Assembly (NCBI RefSeq): GCF_001613425.1
Contig: NZ_BDCI01000030.1
Coordinates: forward strand, 1 to 64,000
Reading direction: 5' to 3'
From: Nocardia vulneris
GTDB lineage: Bacteria > Actinomycetota > Actinomycetes > Mycobacteriales > Mycobacteriaceae
Length of the DNA stretch: 64,000 nt
This document shows positions 42,984 to 52,729 of this stretch, piece after piece. Position numbers and translations under genes: made by a program. How positions within the stretch are numbered: the stretch's first letter is position 1; the number at the start of each line of letters is the position of its first letter. A model generated the notes under the pieces. That model ran no database searches. It was given only the letters and a program-made list of their open reading frames with translations, and was not told the DNA's origin.

Positions 42984-43601
42984 TTATGAATCAGACCCGA
43001 GGGTCGCGTACGCGAAGGCGACGAGTTGCGCCCGCACCCGCGTCCGGTCCAGCCCGTCGGCGCCGTCCCGGATCGCGGACAGCAGGGCCGCCAGCAGCGC
43101 GGAGAGCAGGGCCTCCCCGGTCAGCCGCGGATCCAGCGCCGGATCGATGTAGCCGAGTTCCATGCCGCGCTTGATCCGGGTGGTGGCTTCGTCGCCGTAG
43201 ACGCGCAGGTTCCGGATCGAGCGTTCGGCCACCCGCTCGTCGATCGTGGCGGCTTCCAGCAGAATGAAGTTCACCAAACCCGGTTCGTCCGCGACCAATT
43301 CGTAGCAGTGGTCCACGATGGTGGCGATCACGTCGCAGAATTCGTCGAGGGTCTTCGGCCGCCGGCCCGCGATCGCCCGGCCGAACACCCGTTCCCGGAT
43401 CAGGGCGAAGTAGTGGTCGATGACCGCGTCGAGGATGTCGCGTTTGTTGTCGAAGTAGTTGTAGAACGTGCCGTGACTGGCCCCCGCCCTGGCCGCGATA
43501 TCGGCGACGACGACCGAGCGGTAACCCTTGTCCACGAACAGTTCGTGTGCCGCGAGCACCAGTTCGGCACGGCGCTTGGCGCCCCGATCCGCGGCGTTCA
43601 T
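42984..43601 (-). CDS. TetR-family regulator (second of the mce-linked pair)
   Basis: A 205-residue TetR protein with HTH AAHELFVDKGYRSVVVADIAARAGASHGTFYNYF. It overlaps the upstream TetR gene by four bases and lies at the 3' end of the mce operon on the same strand. The pair probably controls the mce operon or its lipid ligand metabolism. Confidence 0.82.
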   Translation of the reverse strand: MNAADRGAKRRAELVLAAHELFVDKGYRSVVVADIAARAGASHGTFYNYFDNKRDILDAVIDHYFALIRERVFGRAIAGRRPKTLDEFCDVIATIVDHCYELVADEPGLVNFILLEAATIDERVAERSIRNLRVYGDEATTRIKRGMELGYIDPALDPRLTGEALLSALLAALLSAIRDGADGLDRTRVRAQLVAFAYATLGSDS

Positions 43602-44266
43602 CGCACGGGTCCAGCGGAATCGCGTGGCCGCAAGGCTTTTTCGAGCAGGGTGAGCACACCGTTGGTGGTGCGTTCCCGTTCGGCCACGGTGTTCTCGCCC
43701 CGCATCTCCTGCAGGATGCCGGGCACACCCAAGGTCAGCACGATGTGCGCCGTCACCTCCGGGTCGAGGTCCGCGCGAATCCAGCCCGCCGCCACCCCGA
43801 GCCGCAGTTCGTGTGCCACGAACGTGCTGACCAGCAGCTCCAGGCCGAGGAGCCGATCGCTGAGTTCCTTGTCGATCGCACTGGCCTCGACCAGGAACAG
43901 TCGCACGAAATCCGGTTCCTGATCCAGCATCTCGTACCAGCGGCCGATCGCGGACCGGAGTTCGGCGAGCAAGTCCGACGCCGAGGCCGGACGTTTCAGC
44001 AGCGTCCGCGGCTGCACCCGGTCGACGAACTTCGCGATGCCGAAATCGACTACGTGGTCCAGTATTTCGCGTTTGCTCTCGAAGTACCGGTACACCGTGC
44101 CCTGGCCGATGCCCGCGTGCGCGGCGACATCGGAAATCGTGGTGGCCTCATAACCACGCGCGACGAACACCGCATAGGCGGATTCGATGATCTGCTGCCT
44201 GCGCCGCTGCGCCAGGCCCGGTTCCGGTGGCCGACCGCGGCGCGGCGCGCTGGGCTGGTCCGGCAC
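43598..44266 (-). CDS. TetR-family regulator (first of the mce-linked pair)
   Basis: A 222-residue TetR protein with a basic N-terminal arm (RRGRPPEPGLAQRRRQQ) and HTH SAYAVFVARGYEATTISDVAAHAGIGQGTVYRYF. It begins 40 bases after the Mce-associated gene. GTG 44266 has GGGAG close upstream; TTG 44287 would add seven residues. Related to its neighbour in fold but clearly diverged, so the pair is not a recent duplication. Confidence 0.82.
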   Translation of the reverse strand: MPDQPSAPRRGRPPEPGLAQRRRQQIIESAYAVFVARGYEATTISDVAAHAGIGQGTVYRYFESKREILDHVVDFGIAKFVDRVQPRTLLKRPASASDLLAELRSAIGRWYEMLDQEPDFVRLFLVEASAIDKELSDRLLGLELLVSTFVAHELRLGVAAGWIRADLDPEVTAHIVLTLGVPGILQEMRGENTVAERERTTNGVLTLLEKALRPRDSAGPVR

Positions 44267-44305
44267 AGCACTCCCTCTCGACGCCAACCAGGACCCGTGA
44301 GTTTA

Positions 44306-44872
44306 TCAACGCCCCAGCGCCTCGCCTTTCGGGCCGTAGTCGACGACCTGCCAGTCGCCGCCGTTCTCGGCCACCGTCACCACCAGGATGTTCGGTACCG
44401 TCACCGGATTCGGCTGCTGGATGTTCTGCGTCTTCTGGGTCGCGAACACGGTCACCGAGTACTGGTTGTTCCCTTGGGCGTCCACCGCGGTGCCCAGCAC
44501 CTGCCCGGAGGCGACCACCTGCGCCTCGGTCATGATCTTCGCCAGCGTGTCGTGCACCTCGTCGTAGCGCTTGCGCAACGCGTCCGAGGTACCCCGCTGC
44601 ACGCTGTCGAAGAAGGCGGGCAGGTTCTTGTGGTCGTAGGTCAGCGAGCGCAGCGTGTAGTCCTCGGCCACCTCCGCGGCTTTGTCCCGATCGGCGTTGG
44701 TCTGCCGCAGCGCGGCGAGTTCGTCGGAACTGGACTGCCAGGACAAGCCCAGCGCGACGCTGAGCGCCGTCAGCAGCACGGCGATGCCGCCGAGCAGATA
44801 GCCGATTCCTTTGCGGGGCTGCGTCTTCGGCTCCTCGACGGGGGTCTCGGTTGCGCTCTCGGTGGTGCTCAT
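44306..44872 (-). CDS. Mce-associated membrane protein
   Basis: A 188-residue protein with a Thr/Glu/Pro-rich cytoplasmic N-terminus, one transmembrane helix (about 23-45: GIGYLLGGIAVLLTALSVALGLSW) and an extracytoplasmic domain of the Mce-associated type (AEDYTLRSLTYDHKNLPAFFDSVQRGTSDALRKRY). These proteins stabilise Mce complexes. It lies 15 bases after mceF. Confidence 0.85.
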   Translation of the reverse strand: MSTTESATETPVEEPKTQPRKGIGYLLGGIAVLLTALSVALGLSWQSSSDELAALRQTNADRDKAAEVAEDYTLRSLTYDHKNLPAFFDSVQRGTSDALRKRYDEVHDTLAKIMTEAQVVASGQVLGTAVDAQGNNQYSVTVFATQKTQNIQQPNPVTVPNILVVTVAENGGDWQVVDYGPKGEALGR

Positions 44873-44887
44873 GACGTCCTCAACTCT

Positions 44888-45832
44888 CTACTTCGGCAGG
44901 TCGAGCGTGATACGGGCGGTCCCGTGTTCCGGGAAGGTGGCCGACAGCAGGTCGATGATCGAACCCGCGTCCACCCGAAGGGGTTTCAGCACACTGGTGG
45001 CCGGCTTCAGCGCGGTCGCGATGTGCGCGAGATCCGGTCCCAGCGTCGCGAGGTACCGATCGATCTGCTGCACCAGCGGACCGAGCGGCTCGTCCCAGAC
45101 GTGTTCGCCCGCATAGGAATAGCCCTTGAATGCTTCGATCAGGTGCACTACCTCGGGCAGCACGTCGGTCAGATCGCCTGCCCAGCCGCCGATCACCGGC
45201 CCGTAGCCGTCGAAATTCTCGGTGAGCTGCTGGCCGTGCACGTACAGCCGGGTGATCGCGTCCCGTTTGTCGTGCAGCAGCTGCGCCGTCATCGTCAATG
45301 TCTTGGTGAGCAGGGCGATCTCCTGCTCGCGTCCCGCATACCCCTGCGACACGATGGCGGCCAGCCGCTCGACCTTCGCCGGATCTATCTGGGAATTGAG
45401 CACATCCAGTTTCGCGAGCGCCTCGCTGACCGTCGTCGCGACGCGCACCTGGCTCGTCGGCACGACGCTGCCGTCGGTGAGGTACGGCCCCGCCGTCGTG
45501 GTGGGGCGGAAGTCCATGAACTGCTCGCCCGCCGCGGACAGGTTGCTGACGTGCACCTCGCTGCCCAGCGGCACCCGGTATTTCGCGTCCAGCTCGATCC
45601 GCACCGCGAGCCCGGTGCCGGTCGCGGTGATGGCGCGCACCTTGCCGATCCGCATCCCGCGCAGGTCGACCTGCGAGGTCGGCATCAGTCCGCCGGACGA
45701 ATCCATCAGCACGGTCACGGTATTCGTGCTGCGCCGCGGGTCGATGTCGAGCACGCCGACCGCCATGTAGGCCGCGCACACCACGGTCATCACCAGCAGC
45801 AGCACCAGCGAGACGGGTCCGGAGAGTTTCAT
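44888..45832 (-). CDS. mceF: MceF-position MCE-family protein
   Basis: A 314-residue protein with an N-terminal membrane anchor (LVLLLVMTVVCAAYMAVGV) and an MCE/MlaD domain (about 38-118: TVTVLMDSSGGLMPTSQVDLRGMRIGKVRAI), followed by a helical domain that builds the channel. Its ATG overlaps the mceE stop by four bases. It is the sixth MCE subunit of the hexameric lipid-import tunnel. Confidence 0.9.
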   Translation of the reverse strand: MKLSGPVSLVLLLVMTVVCAAYMAVGVLDIDPRRSTNTVTVLMDSSGGLMPTSQVDLRGMRIGKVRAITATGTGLAVRIELDAKYRVPLGSEVHVSNLSAAGEQFMDFRPTTTAGPYLTDGSVVPTSQVRVATTVSEALAKLDVLNSQIDPAKVERLAAIVSQGYAGREQEIALLTKTLTMTAQLLHDKRDAITRLYVHGQQLTENFDGYGPVIGGWAGDLTDVLPEVVHLIEAFKGYSYAGEHVWDEPLGPLVQQIDRYLATLGPDLAHIATALKPATSVLKPLRVDAGSIIDLLSATFPEHGTARITLDLPK

Positions 45833-46842
45833 CGCACCATCCCGATCGATCGCAGTACCTGGATCATCTGATCCGAGCGGTGCGCGGCATCGGCCGCGAC
45901 TGCGTCGGCCGTCACCCGCTGCACCTGGATGTTGGGCGGCGCGCTGAAGAACGGGATCAGCTTCTCGCGCAACAGGCGGTTCATCGTGTCGACGTTCATC
46001 GGGACCGTGGTGTCCGCGCTGCCGATGGTGCGCGCGGCCGGGGCCAGAATGCTGATGATGTCGTGCAGGTCGCCGCGCAGCGGCAGCGCGAGATCGCCGA
46101 CGTACCTGGCCAGTTCGCCGCCGTCGATGATCAACTGGACCAGGCCGAACAGCACGTCGGACAGGCCCGCGGCCCGGCCGGGACCGAGCGTCAGGGTTCG
46201 GTCGACGTTGTCCTTGTTCGCCTCCAGCGTCGTGGTCACGCCGGCCGCGGCGGCCAGGATCCGATCCAGCTCGGCGGAATGCGTGGCGAGGTCGTGTAAT
46301 GCGTTGCGACCGCCCGCCAGGATGCGGGCGAGGTCGGCCTCGTCGGCCGGGAACGCGGCGTTCACGCTGACGATCAGGTCCTGCAGGTCGCCGAATCGTC
46401 CGCCGGTGACGATATTCGACATCGCACGCAGGATGTCTTCCACATTGGCGGCGGGCACGGTCCTGGCCCGGGGAATGACGTCGCCATCGACCAGGAACGG
46501 CGGCCCGGCATTCGGCGGCGCGGCCAGTGCGATGTGGATATCGCCGAGGATGGTGCTCTGCCGCAGCTCGGCCGTGGCCGTCTTCGGCAGTCGCACATCG
46601 GATTTCAAGTCGACGGTGGCGACGGCCGTGTCGCCGATCAGCTCGATCCGATCGAGCATGCCGACCTCGACGCCCTCCGAGATGACCTTGGCGCGGTCGG
46701 GCAGGTTGAGCACCGAACCGAATTCGATCCGGATGCTGAAGGTGTCCCCCGCCAGATAGGTACCCGGGATCGGCACGTCGGTCGCGCGGACGCCGCAACC
46801 GGTGAGCAGCAGCGCGAGCGCGGCGAGCAGCAGGCGTTTCAC
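45829..46842 (-). CDS. mceE: MceE-position lipoprotein
   Basis: A 337-residue lipoprotein with lipobox LTGC (Cys16), the usual lipoprotein of mce operons. The MCE domain follows (SIRIEFGSVLNLPDRAKVISEGVEVGMLDRIEL) and then a long helical region. Overlaps of four bases with mceD and mceF show tight coupling. Confidence 0.92.
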   Translation of the reverse strand: MKRLLLAALALLLTGCGVRATDVPIPGTYLAGDTFSIRIEFGSVLNLPDRAKVISEGVEVGMLDRIELIGDTAVATVDLKSDVRLPKTATAELRQSTILGDIHIALAAPPNAGPPFLVDGDVIPRARTVPAANVEDILRAMSNIVTGGRFGDLQDLIVSVNAAFPADEADLARILAGGRNALHDLATHSAELDRILAAAAGVTTTLEANKDNVDRTLTLGPGRAAGLSDVLFGLVQLIIDGGELARYVGDLALPLRGDLHDIISILAPAARTIGSADTTVPMNVDTMNRLLREKLIPFFSAPPNIQVQRVTADAVAADAAHRSDQMIQVLRSIGMVR

Positions 46843-47888
46843 GGCGCACCCACCGTGCCGAGAATGACCTGGAGCAGCCCGACCTGGCTGCCGTCGGCCG
46901 ATTCATAGTGCGGCGGCCGGTAATTCACCCGGGGCGCACCGGTCGCCGGGTCGACGATCGACGCCAGACCGGAAACCACCGGCGGCAGCTGCATCAGCAG
47001 ATCCACGATGCTGCCCGCCAGCACGGCGTAGCGGTGCACCTCGGGCACGATCCGGTCGAGGAACTCGAAGGACTGCTGGTCGTATTTGCCGACGTTGCGG
47101 GCGATCACCGGCAGGAACTGCAGCGCCAGATCGACCGCACGGGACAGCTCCGCCGAGAACCCGTCGACCAGCGCGATGCCGTTCTTCAGGTTGTCCAGCA
47201 GCGCCCGCATATCGGGCCAGTTGGTGATGAACATGGTGGTGAGCTGATCCAGGTTGTCGACCAGCCTGCGCAGCACCGCATCTCGATCGGCCGGGTCCCC
47301 GATCACCTGGGACAGCCGCTGCAACAGCGCGTTCCACTGCGGCGCGGTGCCGTCCAGCGCGTTGACCGCGCCGGTGAGCGTCTGATCGAGCAGCCGGTCC
47401 GACGGCGCGCCCGGCGTCGGCGTGGACTGCACCCCGACCAGATCGCCGGACAAGGTCGCCAGCGCGTCGAGCGCCTCGCTGATCCCGACCGGCGTGCGCG
47501 TGCGCTCGAGTGGAAGGCACTGCGCGGTATCGAATTTCGGGCCGCCGGTGTAGGTCTTGGACAGTTCGACGTGCCGGTCGGTGACGATCGAACTGGACAT
47601 GGTCGCCGCCGTGACGTCGGCGGGCAGCTCGATCTTGCCGTCGATCGTCATCGTCACCCGCATCCGGTCACCGCGCGCCTCGATCCCGGACACGGTGCCG
47701 ATCTCCACGCCCAGCAGCGTGACGCTGTTGCCGACGTAAAGACCTACCGTGTCGGCGAATTCGGCACAGATCGCCTGCTGGGCGGGCCGCACCCGGTCCA
47801 CCCAGGTCGCCCCGCTCACGCCCACCAGGACGGCCACGGTGACCAGCGCCACCACCGCAACGACGACCGTTCGCGCCCAGCGCTTCAT
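46839..47888 (-). CDS. mceD: MceD-position MCE-family protein
   Basis: A 349-residue protein with N-terminal anchor (TVVVAVVALVTVAVLVGVSGA) and MCE domain (CAEFADTVGLYVGNSVTLLGVEIGTVSGIEARGDRMRVTMTID), then helices. Its ATG shares one base with the mceC stop (TGATG). The C-terminal YRPPHYESADGSQVG is a frequent ending in this subunit. Confidence 0.92.
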   Translation of the reverse strand: MKRWARTVVVAVVALVTVAVLVGVSGATWVDRVRPAQQAICAEFADTVGLYVGNSVTLLGVEIGTVSGIEARGDRMRVTMTIDGKIELPADVTAATMSSSIVTDRHVELSKTYTGGPKFDTAQCLPLERTRTPVGISEALDALATLSGDLVGVQSTPTPGAPSDRLLDQTLTGAVNALDGTAPQWNALLQRLSQVIGDPADRDAVLRRLVDNLDQLTTMFITNWPDMRALLDNLKNGIALVDGFSAELSRAVDLALQFLPVIARNVGKYDQQSFEFLDRIVPEVHRYAVLAGSIVDLLMQLPPVVSGLASIVDPATGAPRVNYRPPHYESADGSQVGLLQVILGTVGAP

Positions 47889-48934
47889 CAGCACGCCCTC
47901 CCCTCGAACGGAATGCACAGCGCCGGACCGCGCACCACACTGGCCGATTGGTCGACCGTGATCCCGTCGGCGCCGAGCATCGCCGAGATCTTCGCGATGA
48001 AGTCCTTGATGCCGGCGATGACCGTGTCGATCCGCCCCGGGTCCTGCACGAGTTTGTTGAACAGCTGCTCGAATTCGGCGACCGAGGGTTCGATCGCGTC
48101 GCCGTAGGCCATGACCGGCCGGTGGATGATCAGGAACAGCCGCCGCAGCAGTTCGAAGACCTGCACGACCTCGCCCCGGCGCTGCCCGAGCACGACCGCG
48201 ACGGTGCCGAGTTCGCGCACGAAGTCGGCGAGTACCGCCCGATCGGTCGCGATCGCGCCGACATATTCGTCGGAAACCCGCAGGGCCGCGTTCAATTGGT
48301 CCGAGCGCTGGGCCAGCACTCCGGACAGGTCGTTGAAATTGCCCACGATCGAGCGCACCGCGTCGGGCTGACCGGCCAGCGCCGCGTTCACCTCGGCGAT
48401 GGTGCCGCGCAGGGTGTTGCCGTCCACCTTGCTGAGCACCGGCGTGGCGACGTCGATGATGTCGGTCAGCTCGAACGGCGTGGTGGTGCGCTCCGGCGGA
48501 ATGTGCTTGTCGCCCAACGCGCGCTCGCCCTTCGGCTCGAGCGAGAGGTAGTGCCCGCCGATCGGCGTCAGCATCTTCACCGCGACCACCGAGCCGTCCC
48601 CGACGTGCACACCGCGGTCCACCCCGAAGCGCACCTCGACGTGATCGCCCACCAGCGCGACCGAACGGACCTGTCCCACTTTGATGCCCGCGATCCGCAC
48701 CTCGTCGCCCGAGCGCGCCCCGCCCGAGGTGCGGAAGTCCGCGGTGTAGGACTGCTCGCCGAACGGCACCACGTACAGCACCCCGGCGGCGAGCAGGGCG
48801 AGCACGGTCACCAGCACACCGGCGACGCCCCAGCGCAACTGCGTCCAGGATTCCGCCTTCTCGGTGCGCAGGGTTTTCAGCTCGGCCAGCAGCCGGGCCG
48901 GTATCGCGCGCAGTTCTGCGGTGCCACCGGTCAT
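47888..48934 (-). CDS. mceC: MceC-position MCE-family protein
   Basis: A 348-residue protein with a longer cytoplasmic N-terminus, a membrane helix (VAGVLVTVLALLAAGVLYVV) and MCE domain (TADFRTSGGARSGDEVRIAGIKVGQVRSVALVGDHVEVRF). ATG 48934 overlaps the mceB stop by four bases. Confidence 0.92.
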   Translation of the reverse strand: MTGGTAELRAIPARLLAELKTLRTEKAESWTQLRWGVAGVLVTVLALLAAGVLYVVPFGEQSYTADFRTSGGARSGDEVRIAGIKVGQVRSVALVGDHVEVRFGVDRGVHVGDGSVVAVKMLTPIGGHYLSLEPKGERALGDKHIPPERTTTPFELTDIIDVATPVLSKVDGNTLRGTIAEVNAALAGQPDAVRSIVGNFNDLSGVLAQRSDQLNAALRVSDEYVGAIATDRAVLADFVRELGTVAVVLGQRRGEVVQVFELLRRLFLIIHRPVMAYGDAIEPSVAEFEQLFNKLVQDPGRIDTVIAGIKDFIAKISAMLGADGITVDQSASVVRGPALCIPFEGRAC

Positions 48935-49935
48935 TTGCACACCACCAGTTTCTGATTCCCGAGCACAACGGTGCCGAGGCCGGGCAGCCCCAGCTCTCCG
49001 TTCGCACACGAGTACGTCTTCGCTTCGCCCGCGGGCAGCTGCTGGTTCAGCCCGGTGAGCAACGACGGTACGAGCGAGAGGATTTCGACCAGCTGATCGG
49101 TCTGCGGCAGCAGCCGGCGCAGCAGTCCGTCCAGCGGCAGGTAGCTGTCGTCGTAGGCTCCGCGCAGCTCCTCCAGCAGCGGAATCAACGGCACAAGAGT
49201 GCGATTGGCCTGATCGATGGCGGTGAGGATCATCGAGGTGCGGCTGCCGAACCGGTTGAGCACCCCGTTGAGTTGCTTCACCAGATCACCGACCGCCGCC
49301 GACTTCCCGCTGATCGAGCCCGAGATCTCGCCGAGGTTGTGGATCAGCAGCACCACTACCGCCTCGCTGCTCTTGGCGTGCTTGGTCAGCCGGTCCAGGT
49401 CGGCCAGCGCCGGGCCGATGCCGCTGCCGTCGCCCTGCAGGACCCGCAGCAGGTTCATGCCGAACTGGTTGAGCTGCGCGGTATCCAGCGTTTCGAACAG
49501 CGGCTTGAAGCCGTTGAACAGCTTGGACACGTCGAAACTGGGAATCGTGCGCGCCACCGGAATGGTGCCCTGCGCCGGGAGTTGCGTGCCGCCGGGTTTC
49601 GCGGTCAGCAACTCGATATAGCGCTGCCCGATCAGATCCTGGTAGCGCACCGCGGCTTCGGTGTTGTCGTAGAGCGGCCGCTGCCGGTCCACGGTGAACC
49701 GGACCCGCGCCTGGGTGCCCGCCAATTCGACCGCGTCCACCTTGCCGACCGCGACGCCCGACATCCGCACGACGTCACCCGCGTACAGTCCCGAAACGTC
49801 GGTGAAGACCGCGTGATACGTGACTTTGTCCTCGGGCACCGGCGTATTGAGCGCGGCCACGATGAACGCCGAGCAGGCCGCGACGATCACGAAGAAGACG
49901 CCGAGCTTGACGCCCGCGGCGGTGACACTGTTCAT
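48931..49935 (-). CDS. mceB: MceB-position MCE-family protein
   Basis: A 334-residue protein with N-terminal anchor (LGVFFVIVAACSAFIVAAL) and MCE domain (YHAVFTDVSGLYAGDVVRMSGVAVGKVDAVELAGTQARVRF). The C-terminal KTYSCANGELGLPGLG with a terminal VVCK suggests a disulfide. Overlaps the mceA stop by four bases. Confidence 0.92.
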   Translation of the reverse strand: MNSVTAAGVKLGVFFVIVAACSAFIVAALNTPVPEDKVTYHAVFTDVSGLYAGDVVRMSGVAVGKVDAVELAGTQARVRFTVDRQRPLYDNTEAAVRYQDLIGQRYIELLTAKPGGTQLPAQGTIPVARTIPSFDVSKLFNGFKPLFETLDTAQLNQFGMNLLRVLQGDGSGIGPALADLDRLTKHAKSSEAVVVLLIHNLGEISGSISGKSAAVGDLVKQLNGVLNRFGSRTSMILTAIDQANRTLVPLIPLLEELRGAYDDSYLPLDGLLRRLLPQTDQLVEILSLVPSLLTGLNQQLPAGEAKTYSCANGELGLPGLGTVVLGNQKLVVCK

Positions 49936-50960
49936 CGCGGCACCCCGATGATCGAATCCGCCAGGTACGGCATGTTTTTCACGATGACCTCCAGCTGCAG
50001 CCGGACCCGCCCGTCCACCACCGGGAACGCGCTGTCGATCCGCTCCAGCAGTGCGGGCAGGCGATGGTAGGCGGGTGCGACGGTGCCGATCGACGCGCTG
50101 ATCGGCACCACCAGATCCAGCACGCCGCCGATGATGGCGGCCAGGTCCGGGTTGTCGCGGCGCAGCAGATCGGCGACCGGCAGCAGCAGCGCCGTATCCA
50201 GCGTCGCCAGTGCGTGTTTGGTCCGCTCCCGATTTTCCTGATGGCCGAAATACTCGCTGTTGTCCAGCACGCCGAGGATCACGTCGACCACCGGCGGTGT
50301 GGTCTGCGCGATGCCGGTGCTCACGTCCGCGCCGATGTCGAGGTAATGCGCCAGTGGCGCACGCTGATTCGTGGCCAGCACCCGGGCGGTGGCGAAGAAC
50401 GACTGCACCGCGGGCCCGAGCGAGGCCGTGTTGTCGAGCAGCAGATCGAACAGGGCGCGCACGGTTTCGGAATCGAGCACCTGGGTCAGCCGCGCGGCCC
50501 GCCGGAACACGCTCGACACCGTCGCGTTCGTCGCGTTGGCCCCGATGAACAGGATGGTGTTCTCCGGGAGCTTGCCGCCCTTGCCGGTGTTCACCAATTC
50601 GATGGCGCTGGAACCGAAGATGTTCGACGAGGTGAACCGGGCCGACACATCGTCGGTGAGCGCGGCCGCCTGCCCGCGATCCAATGCCAGTTCGATGCGC
50701 TGATGGCCGTAGCCCACGGTGTCGACCTTGCGCACGGTCCCGATCGCGAGACCACGGAATTTCACCTCCGCGCCGGGCGCCAGCCCCTCGCCGAGGGTGG
50801 CCGCGTCGATGGTGAGCGCGAAGCGATCGGCGAACTCGCCCTGCGCGTACTGGGTGGTGAACACCGCGACGACGACGAGCACGGCGGCCACCGCCAGCCC
50901 GCGCAACCGCAGCATCCAGCGACCGGCGGTGCGTCCCGAATGATCAACGAAGACCGGCAT
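49932..50960 (-). CDS. mceA: MceA-position MCE-family protein
   Basis: A 342-residue protein with N-terminal anchor (LAVAAVLVVVAVFTTQYA), MCE domain (FALTIDAATLGEGLAPGAEVKFRGLAIGTVRKVDTVGYGHQRIEL) and long helical region. It follows the second YrbE permease by three bases and is the first of six MCE subunits. Confidence 0.92.
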   Translation of the reverse strand: MPVFVDHSGRTAGRWMLRLRGLAVAAVLVVVAVFTTQYAQGEFADRFALTIDAATLGEGLAPGAEVKFRGLAIGTVRKVDTVGYGHQRIELALDRGQAAALTDDVSARFTSSNIFGSSAIELVNTGKGGKLPENTILFIGANATNATVSSVFRRAARLTQVLDSETVRALFDLLLDNTASLGPAVQSFFATARVLATNQRAPLAHYLDIGADVSTGIAQTTPPVVDVILGVLDNSEYFGHQENRERTKHALATLDTALLLPVADLLRRDNPDLAAIIGGVLDLVVPISASIGTVAPAYHRLPALLERIDSAFPVVDGRVRLQLEVIVKNMPYLADSIIGVPR

Positions 50961-50963
50961 ATG

Positions 50964-51833
50964 TCACCCCGAGATCCGGATTCCGACATCGAGGCCCCAG
51001 AAGACGATCGTCAAGATCATGTCCGCGACCACCACCAGCACCAGGCTGGCGCGGATCGCCCGCCCCGAGGCCCGGCCGACGCCCTCGGGTCCGCCGGTCG
51101 CGTAGAACCCCTGGTAACCGTGGATCAGGATGATCATCACCACGAACACCGTCGCCTTGATCAGCGACGCGAGCACGTCGCCGGGTTGCAGGAAGGCGTC
51201 GAAATAGTGGTAGTAGGTGCCCGAGGACTGACCGTGCAGCACGTTGACCACGACCGCGCAGGACAGATAGCTGAGGATCAGCGTCAGCAGGTAGAGCGGG
51301 ACGATGGTGATCATGCCCGCGATCACCCTGGTGGTCACCACGAACGGGATCGGCCGGATGCCGATGGCTTCCAGCGCGTCGATCTCCTCCGAGATCCGCA
51401 TCGCGCCGATCTCGGCGGTCATCCGGCAGCCCGCCTGCGCCGCGAAGCCGATGGCGGCGACCATCGGCGCCATCTCCCTGGTGTTCGCATAGGCCGAGAC
51501 GAAGCCGGTGAGCGGGCCCATGCCGACCATGTTCAGCGCCGTGAAACCCTCTACGCCGATCGAGCCGCCGACCGCGACGCCGAGGAAGATCAGCACCGCG
51601 ACGGTGCCGCCGCCGACGATGAGATTGCCACTGCCCCAGGTGATATCGGTCAGGGTGAGCATGGTCTGCCGGCGATAGCTGCGCAGCGTGTGCGGTACCG
51701 CGGCGAGCACCTGGGCGATGAAAGTCAGCTGATGCCCGAGCGATTCGAGCAGCGTCAGCGGCGGCCGGGTGCCGCGCTCGGCGAGCCGCACGGTCCGGCC
51801 GAACGGCCGATAGGAGGCGGGGATCTCTGTCAT
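50964..51833 (-). CDS. YrbEB-type MlaE permease of the mce transporter
   Basis: A 289-residue membrane protein of the MlaE family with five or six helices and the cytoplasmic signature RISEEIDALEAIGIRPIPFVVTTRVIA. Together with the first YrbE it forms the membrane channel that works with an MceG-type ATPase, which is not in this window. ATG 51833 shares one base with the preceding stop. Confidence 0.93.
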   Translation of the reverse strand: MTEIPASYRPFGRTVRLAERGTRPPLTLLESLGHQLTFIAQVLAAVPHTLRSYRRQTMLTLTDITWGSGNLIVGGGTVAVLIFLGVAVGGSIGVEGFTALNMVGMGPLTGFVSAYANTREMAPMVAAIGFAAQAGCRMTAEIGAMRISEEIDALEAIGIRPIPFVVTTRVIAGMITIVPLYLLTLILSYLSCAVVVNVLHGQSSGTYYHYFDAFLQPGDVLASLIKATVFVVMIILIHGYQGFYATGGPEGVGRASGRAIRASLVLVVVADMILTIVFWGLDVGIRISG

Positions 51834-52729
51834 CAACCCACCTTCTGCGGCAGGAACATCGAAACGAGCTGGGTGATCACCAGATTCACGCCGAACGCCG
51901 CGATCACCCCGATCACCACCGCGGCGTTCACCGCGTTCGCCACGCCCTTGGGGCCGTGCGTCGCCTCCAGACCGCGCTGGCACGCGACGATCAGCACGAT
52001 CACGCCGAAGACGATTGATTTCGCGATGGCCACGCCGAGATCGGCCATGGTCGCGAAGGCCGCGAACGAGGACAGGTAGCTACCCGGCGTCACCCCTTGA
52101 AAACCAACGGCCACAACGTAACCCGTGAACACGCCCATGAAGATCACGAGCAGGCAGAGCAGCGGGGTGAGCACGATCATGGCCGCGAGCCGCGGTGCGA
52201 CCAGCCGCCGGACCGGGTCGATGCCCATGGTGCGCAACGCGTCCACCTCTTCGCGGATGGTGCGCGCGCCCAGGTCCGACGCGATCGCCGAGCCCGCCGC
52301 GCCGCCGAGCAGCAGCGCGGTGACCATCGGCGCGCCCTGCCGGATCACGCCGAGCCCGCCCGCCGCACCGGCCACCGAGGTGGCGCCGACCTGCTGGGTG
52401 AGGCTGCCGACCTGGACCGAGACGATCACGCCGAACGGAATCGCCACCAGCACAGCGGGTATCGCGGTGACGCTGACGATGAACCACCCCTGCTGCAGCG
52501 TGTCCCGCCACGGATGTCGAAGCTTGAGCACGTCGGTCACCAGGTAGCCGAACGCCGCGACGGCGAGCTGCAGGGTACGGCCGAAGGTACGCAAACTGTT
52601 GAGGACGAGATCGAAACCCCAGCGCGCCAACGGCTCCGACACCCGGGCGACTTTGTCGACGACCACCGCAACCTCTATTCCGCCGGCTCCACCCCCGACC
52701 ACGGCTAATTTAGCCGACTGATATGTCAC
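51833..52729 (-). CDS. YrbEA-type MlaE permease, first gene of the mce operon
   Basis: A 298-residue MlaE-family permease with RTIREEVDALRTMGIDPVRRLVAPRLAAMIVLTPLL and a C-terminal KGVANAVNAAVVIGVIAAFGVNLVITQL. The GTG at 52729 gives a 30-residue N-terminal extension ahead of the first conserved block; GTG 52702 is a shorter choice. Transcription starts in the divergent region to its right. Confidence 0.9.
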   Translation of the reverse strand: MTYQSAKLAVVGGGAGGIEVAVVVDKVARVSEPLARWGFDLVLNSLRTFGRTLQLAVAAFGYLVTDVLKLRHPWRDTLQQGWFIVSVTAIPAVLVAIPFGVIVSVQVGSLTQQVGATSVAGAAGGLGVIRQGAPMVTALLLGGAAGSAIASDLGARTIREEVDALRTMGIDPVRRLVAPRLAAMIVLTPLLCLLVIFMGVFTGYVVAVGFQGVTPGSYLSSFAAFATMADLGVAIAKSIVFGVIVLIVACQRGLEATHGPKGVANAVNAAVVIGVIAAFGVNLVITQLVSMFLPQKVG